In this document: positions 1-7,450 of the stretch, in pieces
Layout: each line of letters starts with the position of its first letter
Position numbering within the stretch: the stretch's first letter is position 1
NCBI GenBank assembly: GCA_003105265.1
Contig: PQAP01000006.1
Span: 1 to 37,790, forward strand
Length of the DNA: 37,790 nucleotides
Source of the DNA: a candidate division GN15 bacterium
GTDB lineage: Bacteria; Zixibacteria; MSB-5A5; GN15; FEB-12
Reading direction: 5' to 3'
Made by a program: the position numbers and the translations under genes
Notes under the pieces: model-generated
Told to the model about the DNA's origin: nothing
The model's database searches: none
What the model saw: only the letters and a program-made list of their open reading frames with translations

Positions 1-330
1 CGAAAGCTTGAGCTTGGTCATAATATCGGCGGAGTAGAGATTGAGGGCCGAAAAAAGCCAGCAGCGTCCGGAGTTCTGCTGGTTGGTGATGCCCGCATCC
101 TTGAGTTTGAAATTAAACAGCTTGTCACGGTGAATGAGCTTGTCGCGATCAATCGCCAGATACTTTATGGTGTTGGCGGTAAGCAGATTGATGGCGGCAT
201 TACTGTTGCGGTCCTTGGCGAAAGACTGCTGAATCTCTTTAATCATCGGTTCACTGAGGGAGCCGTCATTTTGTGCAAAGACGACAGGCGCGAGCAGGCA
301 GAGAAGAGGAATCAGGTGCCGAAGTGCCAT
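1..330 (-). CDS. Exported aminopeptidase C / bleomycin hydrolase-like cysteine peptidase (N-terminal part)
   Basis: The gene reads leftward and runs off the window, so only the first 110 residues are visible. Residues 1-19 form a clear signal peptide: an Arg/His-containing start, a Leu-rich core and cleavage near VFA-Q. Residues 81-93 read ITNQQNSGRCWLF, which matches the active-site block of peptidase family C1B (PepC, bleomycin hydrolase). In it C90 is the nucleophile and Q84 is the oxyanion-hole glutamine six residues before it. The catalytic His and Asn would lie outside the window. An AAAGGA ribosome binding site sits 8 bases before the ATG. Family members classically are cytoplasmic peptidases, so the signal peptide suggests a periplasmic or secreted form that trims peptides. 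The family call is firm; export is inferred from the N-terminus. Confidence 0.85.
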   Translation of the reverse strand, partial: MALRHLIPLLCLLAPVVFAQNDGSLSEPMIKEIQQSFAKDRNSNAAINLLTANTIKYLAIDRDKLIHRDKLFNFKLKDAGITNQQNSGRCWLFSALNLYSADIMTKLKLS

Positions 331-470
331 GGCGAGGGTCCTTTCAATATTCACTTCACTATTACACCGGGCGGGCCGGACATGGGCCGGAATCTAATCA
401 ATTCGAAGACGCAAGGGAACGAATTTTCGCTGAATCCGCTGTTCCTGATCCGATGCTTCGGAAGCTCGAC

Positions 471-499
471 TTGACGAATGGCGTCAGGTGCCTGATAAT
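471..499 (+). promoter_or_regulatory. Sigma70-type promoter for the GNAT gene
   Basis: TTGACG (471-476), a 17-base spacer and GATAAT (494-499). The predicted transcription start is near 506, one base before the ATG at 507. There is no Shine-Dalgarno, so the transcript would be leaderless. The -10 overlaps another ATG at 498, which makes that ATG an unlikely start. Confidence 0.55.
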
Positions 500-506
500 G
501 GAGCGT

Positions 507-1262
507 ATGCACTTTGAGCAATTGACTATAGTAAAGGCCTCGGATCGACCGGGGTTCAATGACTGGGTTTGGTCATTTAACCGCGGGAATTGGCCGGAGT
601 TCATGTACAAGGACAAGGTCGCCGCCGAATGCTGGCCCGCGTTGGAGCGAGCATTCGGGGAATACCAATTCGCCATCACCGAGAAGGCGACCGGGGCGAT
701 AGTGGCGCAGGTGAATAGTATTCCGCTGGCGTGGGACCGACCGCTCGATGATTTGCCCGACACCGGGTGGGATTGGGCGCTTTGTCAAGGAGTGGATGAT
801 CACAGGGGCGGGAAGCCGCCGCGTATTCAGTGCGCTTTGCAGATAGCCATTGGCCCCGAGTGGCGGGGACAGGGGATCAGCGCCCATGCGCTTGAGGTCA
901 TGAAGCAGATCGGCCGAGCCATGGGGCTGAACTGCCTGGTCGCGCCGGTCAGGCCTAATCGGAAGGCGGAGTTTCCATTGATGTCAATGGATGCTTACTG
1001 TCAACGGACAGGTGAGGACGGCCTGCCGTTCGATCCGTGGCTGCGGGTGCATATTCGAGCGGGTGGGAAGATTTTGAGAGTGTGCCATCAGTCGATGCTC
1101 ATTGTCGGCAGTGTGAAAGAATGGGAGGAATGGACCGGCATGAAGTTTGAGACGTCCGGATCACATATAGTCCCCGGCGCTCTGGTGCCGTTGATGATCG
1201 ATCACCGTGCCGACATCGGGCGCTACATCGAACCCAATGTGTGGGTTCGGCATGATCTCTGA
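507..1262 (+). CDS. GNAT-family N-acetyltransferase-like protein
   Basis: This 251-residue protein has a recognisable GNAT acetyl-CoA binding region. A beta strand (QCALQIAIG) is followed by IGPEWRGQGIS at residues 115-125, which fits the Q/R-x-x-G-x-G/A pyrophosphate loop, and then by a helix. The N-terminal third is rich in Trp and aromatic residues and probably contributes to the acceptor site. The acceptor cannot be read from sequence. The gene lies divergent from the PepC-like gene and convergent with the wlbA-like gene, with only 8 bases between their ends. I chose the ATG at 507 because a good promoter ends 7 bases before it. The ATG at 498 would add three residues but lies inside the predicted -10. 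The fold call is fairly sure; the specific function is unknown. Confidence 0.7.
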   Translation: MHFEQLTIVKASDRPGFNDWVWSFNRGNWPEFMYKDKVAAECWPALERAFGEYQFAITEKATGAIVAQVNSIPLAWDRPLDDLPDTGWDWALCQGVDDHRGGKPPRIQCALQIAIGPEWRGQGISAHALEVMKQIGRAMGLNCLVAPVRPNRKAEFPLMSMDAYCQRTGEDGLPFDPWLRVHIRAGGKILRVCHQSMLIVGSVKEWEEWTGMKFETSGSHIVPGALVPLMIDHRADIGRYIEPNVWVRHDL

Positions 1263-1270
1263 TGAACCGG

Positions 1271-2221
1271 TTACTTCCCGAGCAGGTTCGGGTGCGAATA
1301 CGGGACAACCCCGATTGCCTGCGCCTCACGAATGTCATGCGCGAGGCAGACCGATGGCCGGGCATCCTCAAGACCGAACCCCTTGCCTTCGAGCGTGCGA
1401 CGGTACACCTCGGTATGCAATTCGGTGAATCCCTCGGAGAATTCGACTTCGTGGCCATCGATCGTGATATGGCGGTAGGTTGTCTGCTCCTTCTGCACGC
1501 ATTCGGCCGGGAGATCATCGCGGTCGATCGAGAGGAACCATTTCACGCTGGCGCGCTCCAGATCCAGATAGCCGCCCGTGCGCTTGGGTGTGGCGACATG
1601 AACCTCGTTATGCTGGACCGGACCGAAGAGCCAAATGAGCAGGTCGAAGAAATGAATGCCGATATTGGTCGCCAGGCCGCCGGAGCGTTCGAGTTGTCCC
1701 TTCCATGAGACCAGATACCACGCCCCTCGCGAAGTGATATAGGTCAGTACTACCTCATGCTTGGCGCTGCGCTTTTCGGCCAGCAGTTTCTCGCGTAGCG
1801 CGATGAGCGCGGGATGGACACGAAGCTGAAGAATCGTACTCACTTTATGGCCGCTTTCGTGCTCGAGCTCGGCAAGGGCATCGATATTCCACGGATTCAG
1901 TACCAGCGGTTTCTCGCAGATGGCGTCGGCGCCGATGCGGAGTGCGAACCGGACGTGAGCATCGTGCAGATAATTGGGCGAACAGATCGACACATAGTGT
2001 ATCCGACTGTCGTGGTCCTGGCGGCGGAGCTTTTCGAGATGGCGATCGAAGCGTTCGAATTCGGTGAAGAATTTGACGTCGGTGAAAAAACGATCCAGTA
2101 TACCGACCGAATCACTCGGGTCACAAGCCGCCACGAGGCGGTTGCCGGTATCCTTGATAGCTTTCAGATGGCGGGGGGCGATATAGCCGCCGACGCCCGT
2201 TATAGCGAAGTTTTTGTTCAT
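1271..2221 (-). CDS. wlbA: WlbA/WbpB-like UDP-GlcNAcA 3-dehydrogenase (Gfo/Idh/MocA family)
   Basis: The 316-residue product is an NAD-dependent oxidoreductase of the Gfo/Idh/MocA family. It closely resembles WlbA/WbpB, which oxidises the C3 hydroxyl of UDP-N-acetylglucosaminuronic acid on the way to 2,3-diacetamido uronic acids in O-antigen. The N-terminal Rossmann segment includes GVGGYIAPRHLKAIKDTGN. Other characteristic blocks are SICSPNYLH, CEKPL with the catalytic Lys, LTYITSRGAWY, SWKG and TNIGIHFFDLL with the conserved His region, and FSEGFTELH near the end. The ATG at 2221 follows GGAGACACG, a good ribosome binding site, and matches the family N-terminus; longer upstream readings do not. 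None of the partner genes (wbpA, wbpE, wbpD, wbpI) is adjacent, so the pathway must be completed elsewhere if it operates. Confidence 0.88.
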   Translation of the reverse strand: MNKNFAITGVGGYIAPRHLKAIKDTGNRLVAACDPSDSVGILDRFFTDVKFFTEFERFDRHLEKLRRQDHDSRIHYVSICSPNYLHDAHVRFALRIGADAICEKPLVLNPWNIDALAELEHESGHKVSTILQLRVHPALIALREKLLAEKRSAKHEVVLTYITSRGAWYLVSWKGQLERSGGLATNIGIHFFDLLIWLFGPVQHNEVHVATPKRTGGYLDLERASVKWFLSIDRDDLPAECVQKEQTTYRHITIDGHEVEFSEGFTELHTEVYRRTLEGKGFGLEDARPSVCLAHDIREAQAIGVVPYSHPNLLGK

Positions 2222-2348
2222 CGTGTCTCCATGACTGTTGGCACTGCGAGAAGGGAACTGTCCCGTTTCCCGCGGACAATCAATAAACGACCGCGCTCTG
2301 ATTCCTACAACTGCTTTTTTGGCCGGTTCCATCGGGCGGAAAAACTAA

Positions 2349-2377
2349 TTGACCGGCGGCGAGACCGGTTCTATCAT
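2349..2377 (+). promoter_or_regulatory. Sigma70-type promoter for hisS
   Basis: TTGACC (2349-2354), an exact 17-base spacer and TATCAT (2372-2377). The predicted transcription start is near 2384, leaving a leader of about 43 bases before the hisS ATG. The rest of the 2222-2426 gap separates divergent genes; I see no other clear element in it and no convincing promoter for the leftward wlbA-like gene. Confidence 0.6.
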
Positions 2378-2426
2378 GGCGCAACGAGATCTGAAAGGTA
2401 TCAACTGAGATTGCTTCGCAAGATTG

Positions 2427-3857
2427 ATGGGTAAGGAAAAGGTACAGAGAGTCAGGCCGCAACTCCTGAAGGGGTTCCGGGATTATTCGCCATCGGAGCA
2501 GATTGCCCGCGAAGCGATGCTGGGAAAAGTCCGCTCGGCCGTGGAATTGATGGGGTTCCTGCCGCTGCAGACGGCTTCGCTGGAATTCGCCGAGACGCTG
2601 CTGGGGCCGCATTACAGTTCCGATTCCCTGGCCGAACTGTTCGGTTTTACTGGTCCTGATGACATCAATATGGCGCTGCGATATGAGTTCACGGTGTCGC
2701 TGGCGCGGTATGTCGCAAGCCAGCCGGACCTCGCGCTGCCGTTCCGCCGGTATCAATACGGCAATGTCTGGCGGGTGGACAAACCAGGTCCGGGAAGATT
2801 CCGCGAATTCATGCAGTTCGATATCGATATCGTCGGCACCCAGAATCTACTGGCGGATGCCGAGATTATCGCCGCGATGGTGACAATATTTGAGCATCTC
2901 GGCGTCAGGCGATTCGCGGTACGCTATTCGAGTCGAAAACTACTCAACGGGGTGGTAGAGTGGGCGGGAATCGCACCGGAACGCGGCCCGGAAGTGATGC
3001 GGGTAATCGACAAGCTCGAGAAGCAGGGCAAAGACGCGGTACTGCTGGAGCTCGGTCCCGGTCGCGAGGACAAATCGGGCGACAAGATACCGGGTCTTAA
3101 TCTTGGCCGGACGGAAATCGCCAAGCTGGAGGAATTCCTGACGCTGGCAGGGACACAGGACAGTGACCCACTGGCGCACGCTCAGGCGCTGGTCGGGAAG
3201 GTTGAAGCTGCACGGGTCGGGATTGAAGAACTTCGCGAGATTGAAAGGCACTTGCGGGGGATGTCAATCGAGCCGTCGGAAGCCAGAATTGACTTAACAA
3301 TTGTCCGGGGGCTCGGCTATTACACTGGCGCCGTGTTCGAAACGACGCTATTGGACCTGCCGGAATTCGGCTCCGTCTTCTCGGGCGGAAGATACGACAA
3401 CCTGGTCGAGCGATTTATCAACAAGCCGTGCCCGGGAGTGGGGTCCTCCATCGGGATTGACCGACTTCTGGCGGCGCTCATCGAGTTGAAGGCGGTAGAG
3501 CTTACGACGTCGACATCCCAGGTCATCGTTACCACCATGGACCGGGAGCGAATTGGTGATTACCTGAATATCCTTCACGAACTGCGACAGGTGGGAATCC
3601 GGGCTGAGATTTACTCGGGCGACACCAGGAATCTGACCAAGCAGATCAAGTATGCGGACAAAGTCGGAATCCCGTTTGCGGTGATAGCCGGAAGCGACGA
3701 GTTCGAAGCGGGCCGCGTGACGGTGAAGAACCTGGTCGCGGGGAGAGTCAAAGGGTCGGAGACTGCCGATCGGGAGACCTGGTTGGCCGCTGAGGGGATT
3801 CAGGAGACTATTCCCCGGTCGCAGCTGATTCAGTATTTGAGGTCGCGACTGGGCTGA
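2427..3857 (+). CDS. hisS: Histidyl-tRNA synthetase
   Basis: HisS charges tRNA-His with histidine in the cytoplasm. The 476-residue protein has the class II aminoacyl-tRNA synthetase core. Motif 1 lies in the N-terminal 60 residues. Motif 2 spans about 108-136 (RRYQYGNVWRVD, then FREFMQFDIDIVG). The histidine-specific block RGLGYYTGAVFE is at 294-305 and motif 3 (GSSIGIDRLLA) at 339-349. The remaining C-terminal 110 residues form the anticodon-binding domain (VIVTTMD, GIRAEIYSGD, QIKYADKVGIPFAVIAG). The intact histidine-binding block and anticodon domain argue against the paralogue HisZ. The start is the ATG at 2427; a TTG lies one codon upstream. No strong ribosome binding site is visible. 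It appears to be transcribed alone from the promoter at 2349. Confidence 0.96.
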   Translation: MGKEKVQRVRPQLLKGFRDYSPSEQIAREAMLGKVRSAVELMGFLPLQTASLEFAETLLGPHYSSDSLAELFGFTGPDDINMALRYEFTVSLARYVASQPDLALPFRRYQYGNVWRVDKPGPGRFREFMQFDIDIVGTQNLLADAEIIAAMVTIFEHLGVRRFAVRYSSRKLLNGVVEWAGIAPERGPEVMRVIDKLEKQGKDAVLLELGPGREDKSGDKIPGLNLGRTEIAKLEEFLTLAGTQDSDPLAHAQALVGKVEAARVGIEELREIERHLRGMSIEPSEARIDLTIVRGLGYYTGAVFETTLLDLPEFGSVFSGGRYDNLVERFINKPCPGVGSSIGIDRLLAALIELKAVELTTSTSQVIVTTMDRERIGDYLNILHELRQVGIRAEIYSGDTRNLTKQIKYADKVGIPFAVIAGSDEFEAGRVTVKNLVAGRVKGSETADRETWLAAEGIQETIPRSQLIQYLRSRLG

Positions 3858-3882
3858 CGGCCTCCCAAAAATCCCCCTATTC

Positions 3883-3896
3883 TTGACCTTAATCAA
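3883..3896 (+). promoter_or_regulatory. FNR/CRP-family operator, class II position
   Basis: TTGACCTTAATCAA matches the FNR consensus TTGAT-N4-ATCAA at 9 of 10 defined bases. Its centre lies between 3889 and 3890, exactly 41.5 bases upstream of the A of the NapH-like ATG at 3931. Known class II FNR and CRP activator sites sit at -41.5 from the transcription start. This implies a start at or next to 3931; a weak -10-like GATGTT sits at 3919-3924. The inference is activation of the downstream gene under low oxygen. Confidence 0.6.
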
Positions 3897-3930
3897 GGAT
3901 TCTCAGCCGGCCTGAGTCGATGTTTGTCGC

Positions 3931-4995
3931 ATGAACAGGACTATGGAAGCCGCGACACTTAAGAACATATCGATTCGCCGGAAATCGGAACGAAAAGGTG
4001 TCCAGACTCTCCGTCTGTGGGCGCAGCTAATCTCGCTCGGTGTGAATGTCTGGATCGGGGTGCAGTTCTATCTCTGGGTGAAGTACATCCAGAACGGTGC
4101 CGTGGGGACCGAGATATCACGGCCACCGGGGGTTGAGGGCTGGCTGCCGATCGGCTCACTGGTATCGCTCAGGCACTTTCTCGGGACCGGCACTATCAGC
4201 ATGATCCATCCGGCCGGGCTGATCATACTGGTCACGATCATTTTCGTTTCCTTCATTTTCAAGAAGGGATTTTGTGCGTGGGTGTGCCCGATCGGATTCA
4301 TATCGGAGATGCTGGGGGATATTTCGGACCGGCTGTTCGGGAGACGCATCAAGCCGCCGAAATGGCTCGATTACCCGCTTCGATCGCTCAAGTATCTGCT
4401 GTTGGCTTTCTTCATCTGGGCGATCCTGATCATGATGTCGCCGCGGGCGATTGAATCATTCCTGAACACGGACTATAATGTCATTTCCGACGTTTTGATG
4501 CTCCGATTCTTCACGCACATCTCGATGTTCGCGCTGGCGGTTATCGCGGCGCTCTTTCTTTTGTCGCTGGTGGTGCGCGGTTTCTGGTGCCGGTATCTCT
4601 GTCCGTACGGCGCGCTGCTCGGGATATTCAGTTTGATTTCGCCGACCCGTATACGCCGGAACGCCGCATCCTGCATTGACTGCAATGCCTGTGCGAAAGT
4701 CTGCCCGGCGTTTATCAAAGTCGACAAGGTAAAGGAAGTGGTTTCGGACGAATGCCTCGGCTGCATGGCTTGCGTCGATTCCTGCCCGGTCAAGAATACG
4801 CTGCTGATCCATCCGGTTCGCAGGAAATTCGCGGTCTCGAGCCGGGCGTGGGCGGCGGCCCTGCTCATTGTCTTCTGGGGGACGCTGCTGGGCGTCAAAT
4901 TTTTCGGACCGTGGCAGAACTCCATCTCCAAAGAGCGGTATATACAGTACATGCCCGGCGTAGAAACCGGTCAGTATCAACATCCGATGCCTTAA
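3931..4995 (+). CDS. NapH/CcoG-like membrane-bound 4Fe-4S ferredoxin
   Basis: The 354-residue integral membrane protein has about five membrane segments (near 29-50, 94-110, 154-169, 197-215 and 306-324) and two bacterial ferredoxin motifs. C248, C251, C254 and C258 form one CxxCxxCxxxC set with Pro following; C275, C278, C281 and C285 form the second. Two CxxxCP motifs (C115/C119 and C220/C224) follow the cytoplasmic ends of membrane segments, as in NapH, CcoG/RdxA and NosR-type proteins. Such proteins pass electrons between the quinone pool and periplasmic or cytoplasmic partners, or help assemble redox enzymes. No nap, cco or nos genes are adjacent, so the partner is unknown. Upstream lies an FNR-type site, consistent with a role in anaerobic or microaerobic electron transfer. 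No ribosome binding site precedes the ATG. Confidence 0.85.
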   Translation: MNRTMEAATLKNISIRRKSERKGVQTLRLWAQLISLGVNVWIGVQFYLWVKYIQNGAVGTEISRPPGVEGWLPIGSLVSLRHFLGTGTISMIHPAGLIILVTIIFVSFIFKKGFCAWVCPIGFISEMLGDISDRLFGRRIKPPKWLDYPLRSLKYLLLAFFIWAILIMMSPRAIESFLNTDYNVISDVLMLRFFTHISMFALAVIAALFLLSLVVRGFWCRYLCPYGALLGIFSLISPTRIRRNAASCIDCNACAKVCPAFIKVDKVKEVVSDECLGCMACVDSCPVKNTLLIHPVRRKFAVSSRAWAAALLIVFWGTLLGVKFFGPWQNSISKERYIQYMPGVETGQYQHPMP

Positions 4996-5012
4996 TGGTG
5001 ATGGAGGAGTAG

Positions 5013-5768
5013 ATGAAACCTGTTTCATTCTTTGACAAATACGCTTCGGAATACGATTGGCTGACCAACGCTCACGCCCGCGTTGCCGGACACACTAAGG
5101 AAGTAGAAGCGCTGATTGAAAGGTTTTCGCCGAAACGGGTGCTTGATGCGGGCTGCGCGACCGGACTGACGGCATCTTTGTTTGCGTCAAATGGGATAGA
5201 TGCGGTCGGACTGGACCGATCCCGCGACATGTTGATCGCGGCGGAGGGAAAATACGGTTCATCAGGTTTGCCGCTCCAGTTCCGAGAGGGACATTTCGAG
5301 TCCCTGCCCAAAAGTATGGACAGCTCATTTGACCTGATCGTCTGCCTCGCCAACGCCATAGCGGGGGTGGAATCGAAAGGGAACCTGAAGAAGAGCGTCG
5401 ATGGGTTTCGGAGAGTGCTGAAGCCGGGCGGGTATCTTGTGCTTCAGGCGCTGAATATCGCAGCGCTCAAAGACCGGCAGATCATGCCCGTGAAAACGAC
5501 GGAGCATGACGGCATAATGTACTCGCGGTTTCTCGAACGGTTGGGAAATACGTCAGTTCTCTATGTCATCCGGATTGACACGCGGATATCGCCCGCGCAG
5601 GCGGAACTGTTTCGGCACGAGACAGTGTGCTTTACGCCGGATCTGCTCGTACAGGCGATCCTCGGCGCCGGTTTCGCCGGTGTCCGCAAGTACGCCGACC
5701 TGACCATGTCGAAACGGTTCTCGGGCAAAGCGCGCGATATCGTTATCGTTGCGCAGCGGCCGCGATAG
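5013..5768 (+). CDS. Class I SAM-dependent methyltransferase
   Basis: This 251-residue protein has a standard Rossmann methyltransferase core. Motif I is VLDAGCATG at about 43-51. An acidic residue ends strand 2 (AVGLDRSRDML), motif post-II is FDLIVCLANAI, and motif post-III is VLKPGGYLVLQ. The C-terminal part is beta-rich and probably caps the substrate. The sequence resembles ubiquinone/menaquinone-type and small-molecule methyltransferases, but no acceptor can be assigned. A perfect GGAGGAG ribosome binding site precedes the ATG, 17 bases after the NapH-like stop. The two genes are therefore probably co-transcribed, which would place this enzyme under the same FNR-type control. Confidence 0.88.
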   Translation: MKPVSFFDKYASEYDWLTNAHARVAGHTKEVEALIERFSPKRVLDAGCATGLTASLFASNGIDAVGLDRSRDMLIAAEGKYGSSGLPLQFREGHFESLPKSMDSSFDLIVCLANAIAGVESKGNLKKSVDGFRRVLKPGGYLVLQALNIAALKDRQIMPVKTTEHDGIMYSRFLERLGNTSVLYVIRIDTRISPAQAELFRHETVCFTPDLLVQAILGAGFAGVRKYADLTMSKRFSGKARDIVIVAQRPR

Positions 5769-5773
5769 GTCAG

Positions 5774-5792
5774 GCCCCGCAGCGGGCTTTTT
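5774..5792 (+). terminator. Short intrinsic terminator after the methyltransferase
   Basis: GCCC (5774-5777) pairs with GGGC (5784-5787) around a 6-base loop and is followed by TTTTT (5788-5792). A shifted CCCG/CGGG pairing is also possible. The stem is only 4 bp, so termination may be incomplete. The T-run overlaps the -35 box of the next promoter. Confidence 0.4.
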
Positions 5793-5818
5793 GACTTGGC
5801 GTGTCGACGTTCTATCAT
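5791..5818 (+). promoter_or_regulatory. Promoter for the exported membrane protein gene
   Basis: TTGACT (5791-5796), a 16-base spacer and TATCAT (5813-5818). The predicted transcription start is near 5825, giving a leader of only about 11 bases with no Shine-Dalgarno before the ATG at 5836. Confidence 0.5.
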
Positions 5819-5835
5819 TATCTTCCGGGTCAACG

Positions 5836-7314
5836 ATGCGTAAATCCGTAGTCACTCTAATGCTATGTGCTATCGCGATTGGTGTCGCGGCGCAGGATCA
5901 GCGGGCACTGGCGCCGGCACAATCGTTCCTGCAGTACCGTCCTATGGGGGAGAAGCGGCTCTGGACATTCGTGGCGAAAGATTCGACGATTGGCCAGTTG
6001 ACATCGATCGTCGAGGGCGAGACGACGATCAACGGCATCGCAGGGTTAACGATTTCTGAAGATCTGAATCTTGATTTTCGTAAGCTCGGTACGGCGTCGA
6101 TCCAACACTATACCGCACAGCATTTCGTCACGCTGACCGGGCAATATCTGGGGGATGAACTTACCGCGACCGTCAACGAGCAGACCGGATCGCTGAGTCT
6201 GCGCCGCAACGGGGATGTCATATCGGGCTACAGCGAGCGTGGCGGGGAAAAGACGTCCCAACAGGTTTCGCTGCCGCCGGACCGGTTTGCGTGGGACAAT
6301 TTCTTTGTAGATCAACTGGAGGCGTATCTGGCGATGAGGGGAGTGCACGTAGGGGATGTCATTGACGACAGCGTCTTCGCTCCCCTGCCGCTTCTGGTAT
6401 CGAGAATCAGGGGAGAAGTGGTGTCGTACGGGTGGATACGACTCTACAATCAGAAATTCGACTCGGCGTTTATCATCGATATCCATGAACCGCAGACGCT
6501 GCGGCTTTACTACTCGAAGGATCGACGGTTGCAGAAGATTGAAGCGCCCCTTCAAGAGATGAAGATCTATCTTGATCTGGTTGCCCCGAAGCAGGTGGCG
6601 CAGCCGCAGAGCGCAAGCTTCTCGCTTACACAGTGGCTGCAACTACTGCCGCTATACGGACTGTACCTGCTGGTAGCGGTGCTGGTAGCATGGTTCTATC
6701 TGCGCGGGCGCATGCGATTCGGCGAACATTATCTCGGCGTGGTTCTCGGAATGCTCGTGATGTGGCTGATACCAGTGACTCAGGTGCCGCTCCAGGAATG
6801 GGTGATCCGGCAATGGCTGCTGCCGGGATTGAAGTCAGGGCAATCGATCTTCGTCCTTGGCCTCCTTCCGGCGATCATTGCAGGACTGGTCCAGGGATTG
6901 CTGTTGACGATCTCGATTTTCTTCCTCCTGTCATGGCGCGGATTCCAGCATTTGCGCGCGCTGTCGACGGGAGCCCTGTGCGGTGCGGGCTTCGGCTTCA
7001 TGCTCGCCTGCTATCTTTCCTCGCAAGGGGGAGCGTCGTGGGATATCGACACCGCTTTTATGGAAAGAGTCTTTCAGATCGCATTTCATATCGCCTCCGG
7101 AGTGATCATCGCGGTGCTGTATTGCCGCGGATTGATGTCTGCAATCCGGGGCGCAGCCATTCTTTCAGGCATCAATACGCTCTTCTACTATTTTGTCGTG
7201 TTCGCTCAACAGCGCATGGTCGACGCCGGCATGCTCGCCTTTCTGCTCGCCTTTACGGTACTCGGGACCTCCGTATGGGCGGTCACACTTCAGAGCAAAG
7301 CTTCACGCAAGTAG
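5836..7314 (+). CDS. Unknown protein: exported domain plus seven-helix membrane domain
   Basis: I do not recognise a family for this 492-residue protein. Residues 1-20 are a signal peptide (MRKSVVTLMLCAIAIGVAA, then Q). Residues about 21-260 form a soluble, beta-rich domain that would face the periplasm; it contains repeated short strands and resembles lipoprotein-like or LolA-like folds only in general character. Residues from about 270 to the end hold roughly seven hydrophobic segments, including a Gly-rich one (GALCGAGFGFMLA) and one with a His (FQIAFHIASGVIIAVLY). That arrangement recalls polytopic intramembrane protease families such as PrsW, but I cannot identify their catalytic motifs. 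The start at 5836 is fixed by the signal peptide. The gene appears to be transcribed alone. Confidence 0.75.
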   Translation: MRKSVVTLMLCAIAIGVAAQDQRALAPAQSFLQYRPMGEKRLWTFVAKDSTIGQLTSIVEGETTINGIAGLTISEDLNLDFRKLGTASIQHYTAQHFVTLTGQYLGDELTATVNEQTGSLSLRRNGDVISGYSERGGEKTSQQVSLPPDRFAWDNFFVDQLEAYLAMRGVHVGDVIDDSVFAPLPLLVSRIRGEVVSYGWIRLYNQKFDSAFIIDIHEPQTLRLYYSKDRRLQKIEAPLQEMKIYLDLVAPKQVAQPQSASFSLTQWLQLLPLYGLYLLVAVLVAWFYLRGRMRFGEHYLGVVLGMLVMWLIPVTQVPLQEWVIRQWLLPGLKSGQSIFVLGLLPAIIAGLVQGLLLTISIFFLLSWRGFQHLRALSTGALCGAGFGFMLACYLSSQGGASWDIDTAFMERVFQIAFHIASGVIIAVLYCRGLMSAIRGAAILSGINTLFYYFVVFAQQRMVDAGMLAFLLAFTVLGTSVWAVTLQSKASRK

Positions 7315-7349
7315 CACGGCGCTGCTGGCGCCGCCTGCCGGTTTAATGG

Positions 7350-7378
7350 TTGACACCCCCAGCCAGAGCGGCTATTTT
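7350..7378 (+). promoter_or_regulatory. Sigma70-type promoter for the ROK kinase
   Basis: TTGACA (7350-7355), an exact 17-base spacer and TATTTT (7373-7378). The predicted transcription start is near 7385, giving a leader of about 66 bases that contains an AGGA-type ribosome binding site before the ATG at 7451. Confidence 0.6.
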
Positions 7379-7450
7379 CGCCGGTCGAATAAGAGGGCCT
7401 GTGTAAGGACTTCGACCGAGGTTGCGTTGAACTTGTAGGACGACGGAAGA

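Noticed and set aside
498-506. ATG at 498 as the start of the GNAT gene.
   Set aside because: It lies within the GATAAT -10 box of a strong promoter predicted to start transcription at about 506, so the ATG at 507 is preferred.
2222-2332. An upstream extension of the wlbA-like gene.
   Set aside because: The family N-terminus and a GGAG ribosome binding site both point to the ATG at 2221; the upstream residues look non-coding.
2427-3857. HisZ (the regulatory HisS paralogue) as the identity of the synthetase gene.
   Set aside because: The histidine-binding block and the anticodon-binding domain are intact, as in catalytic HisS.
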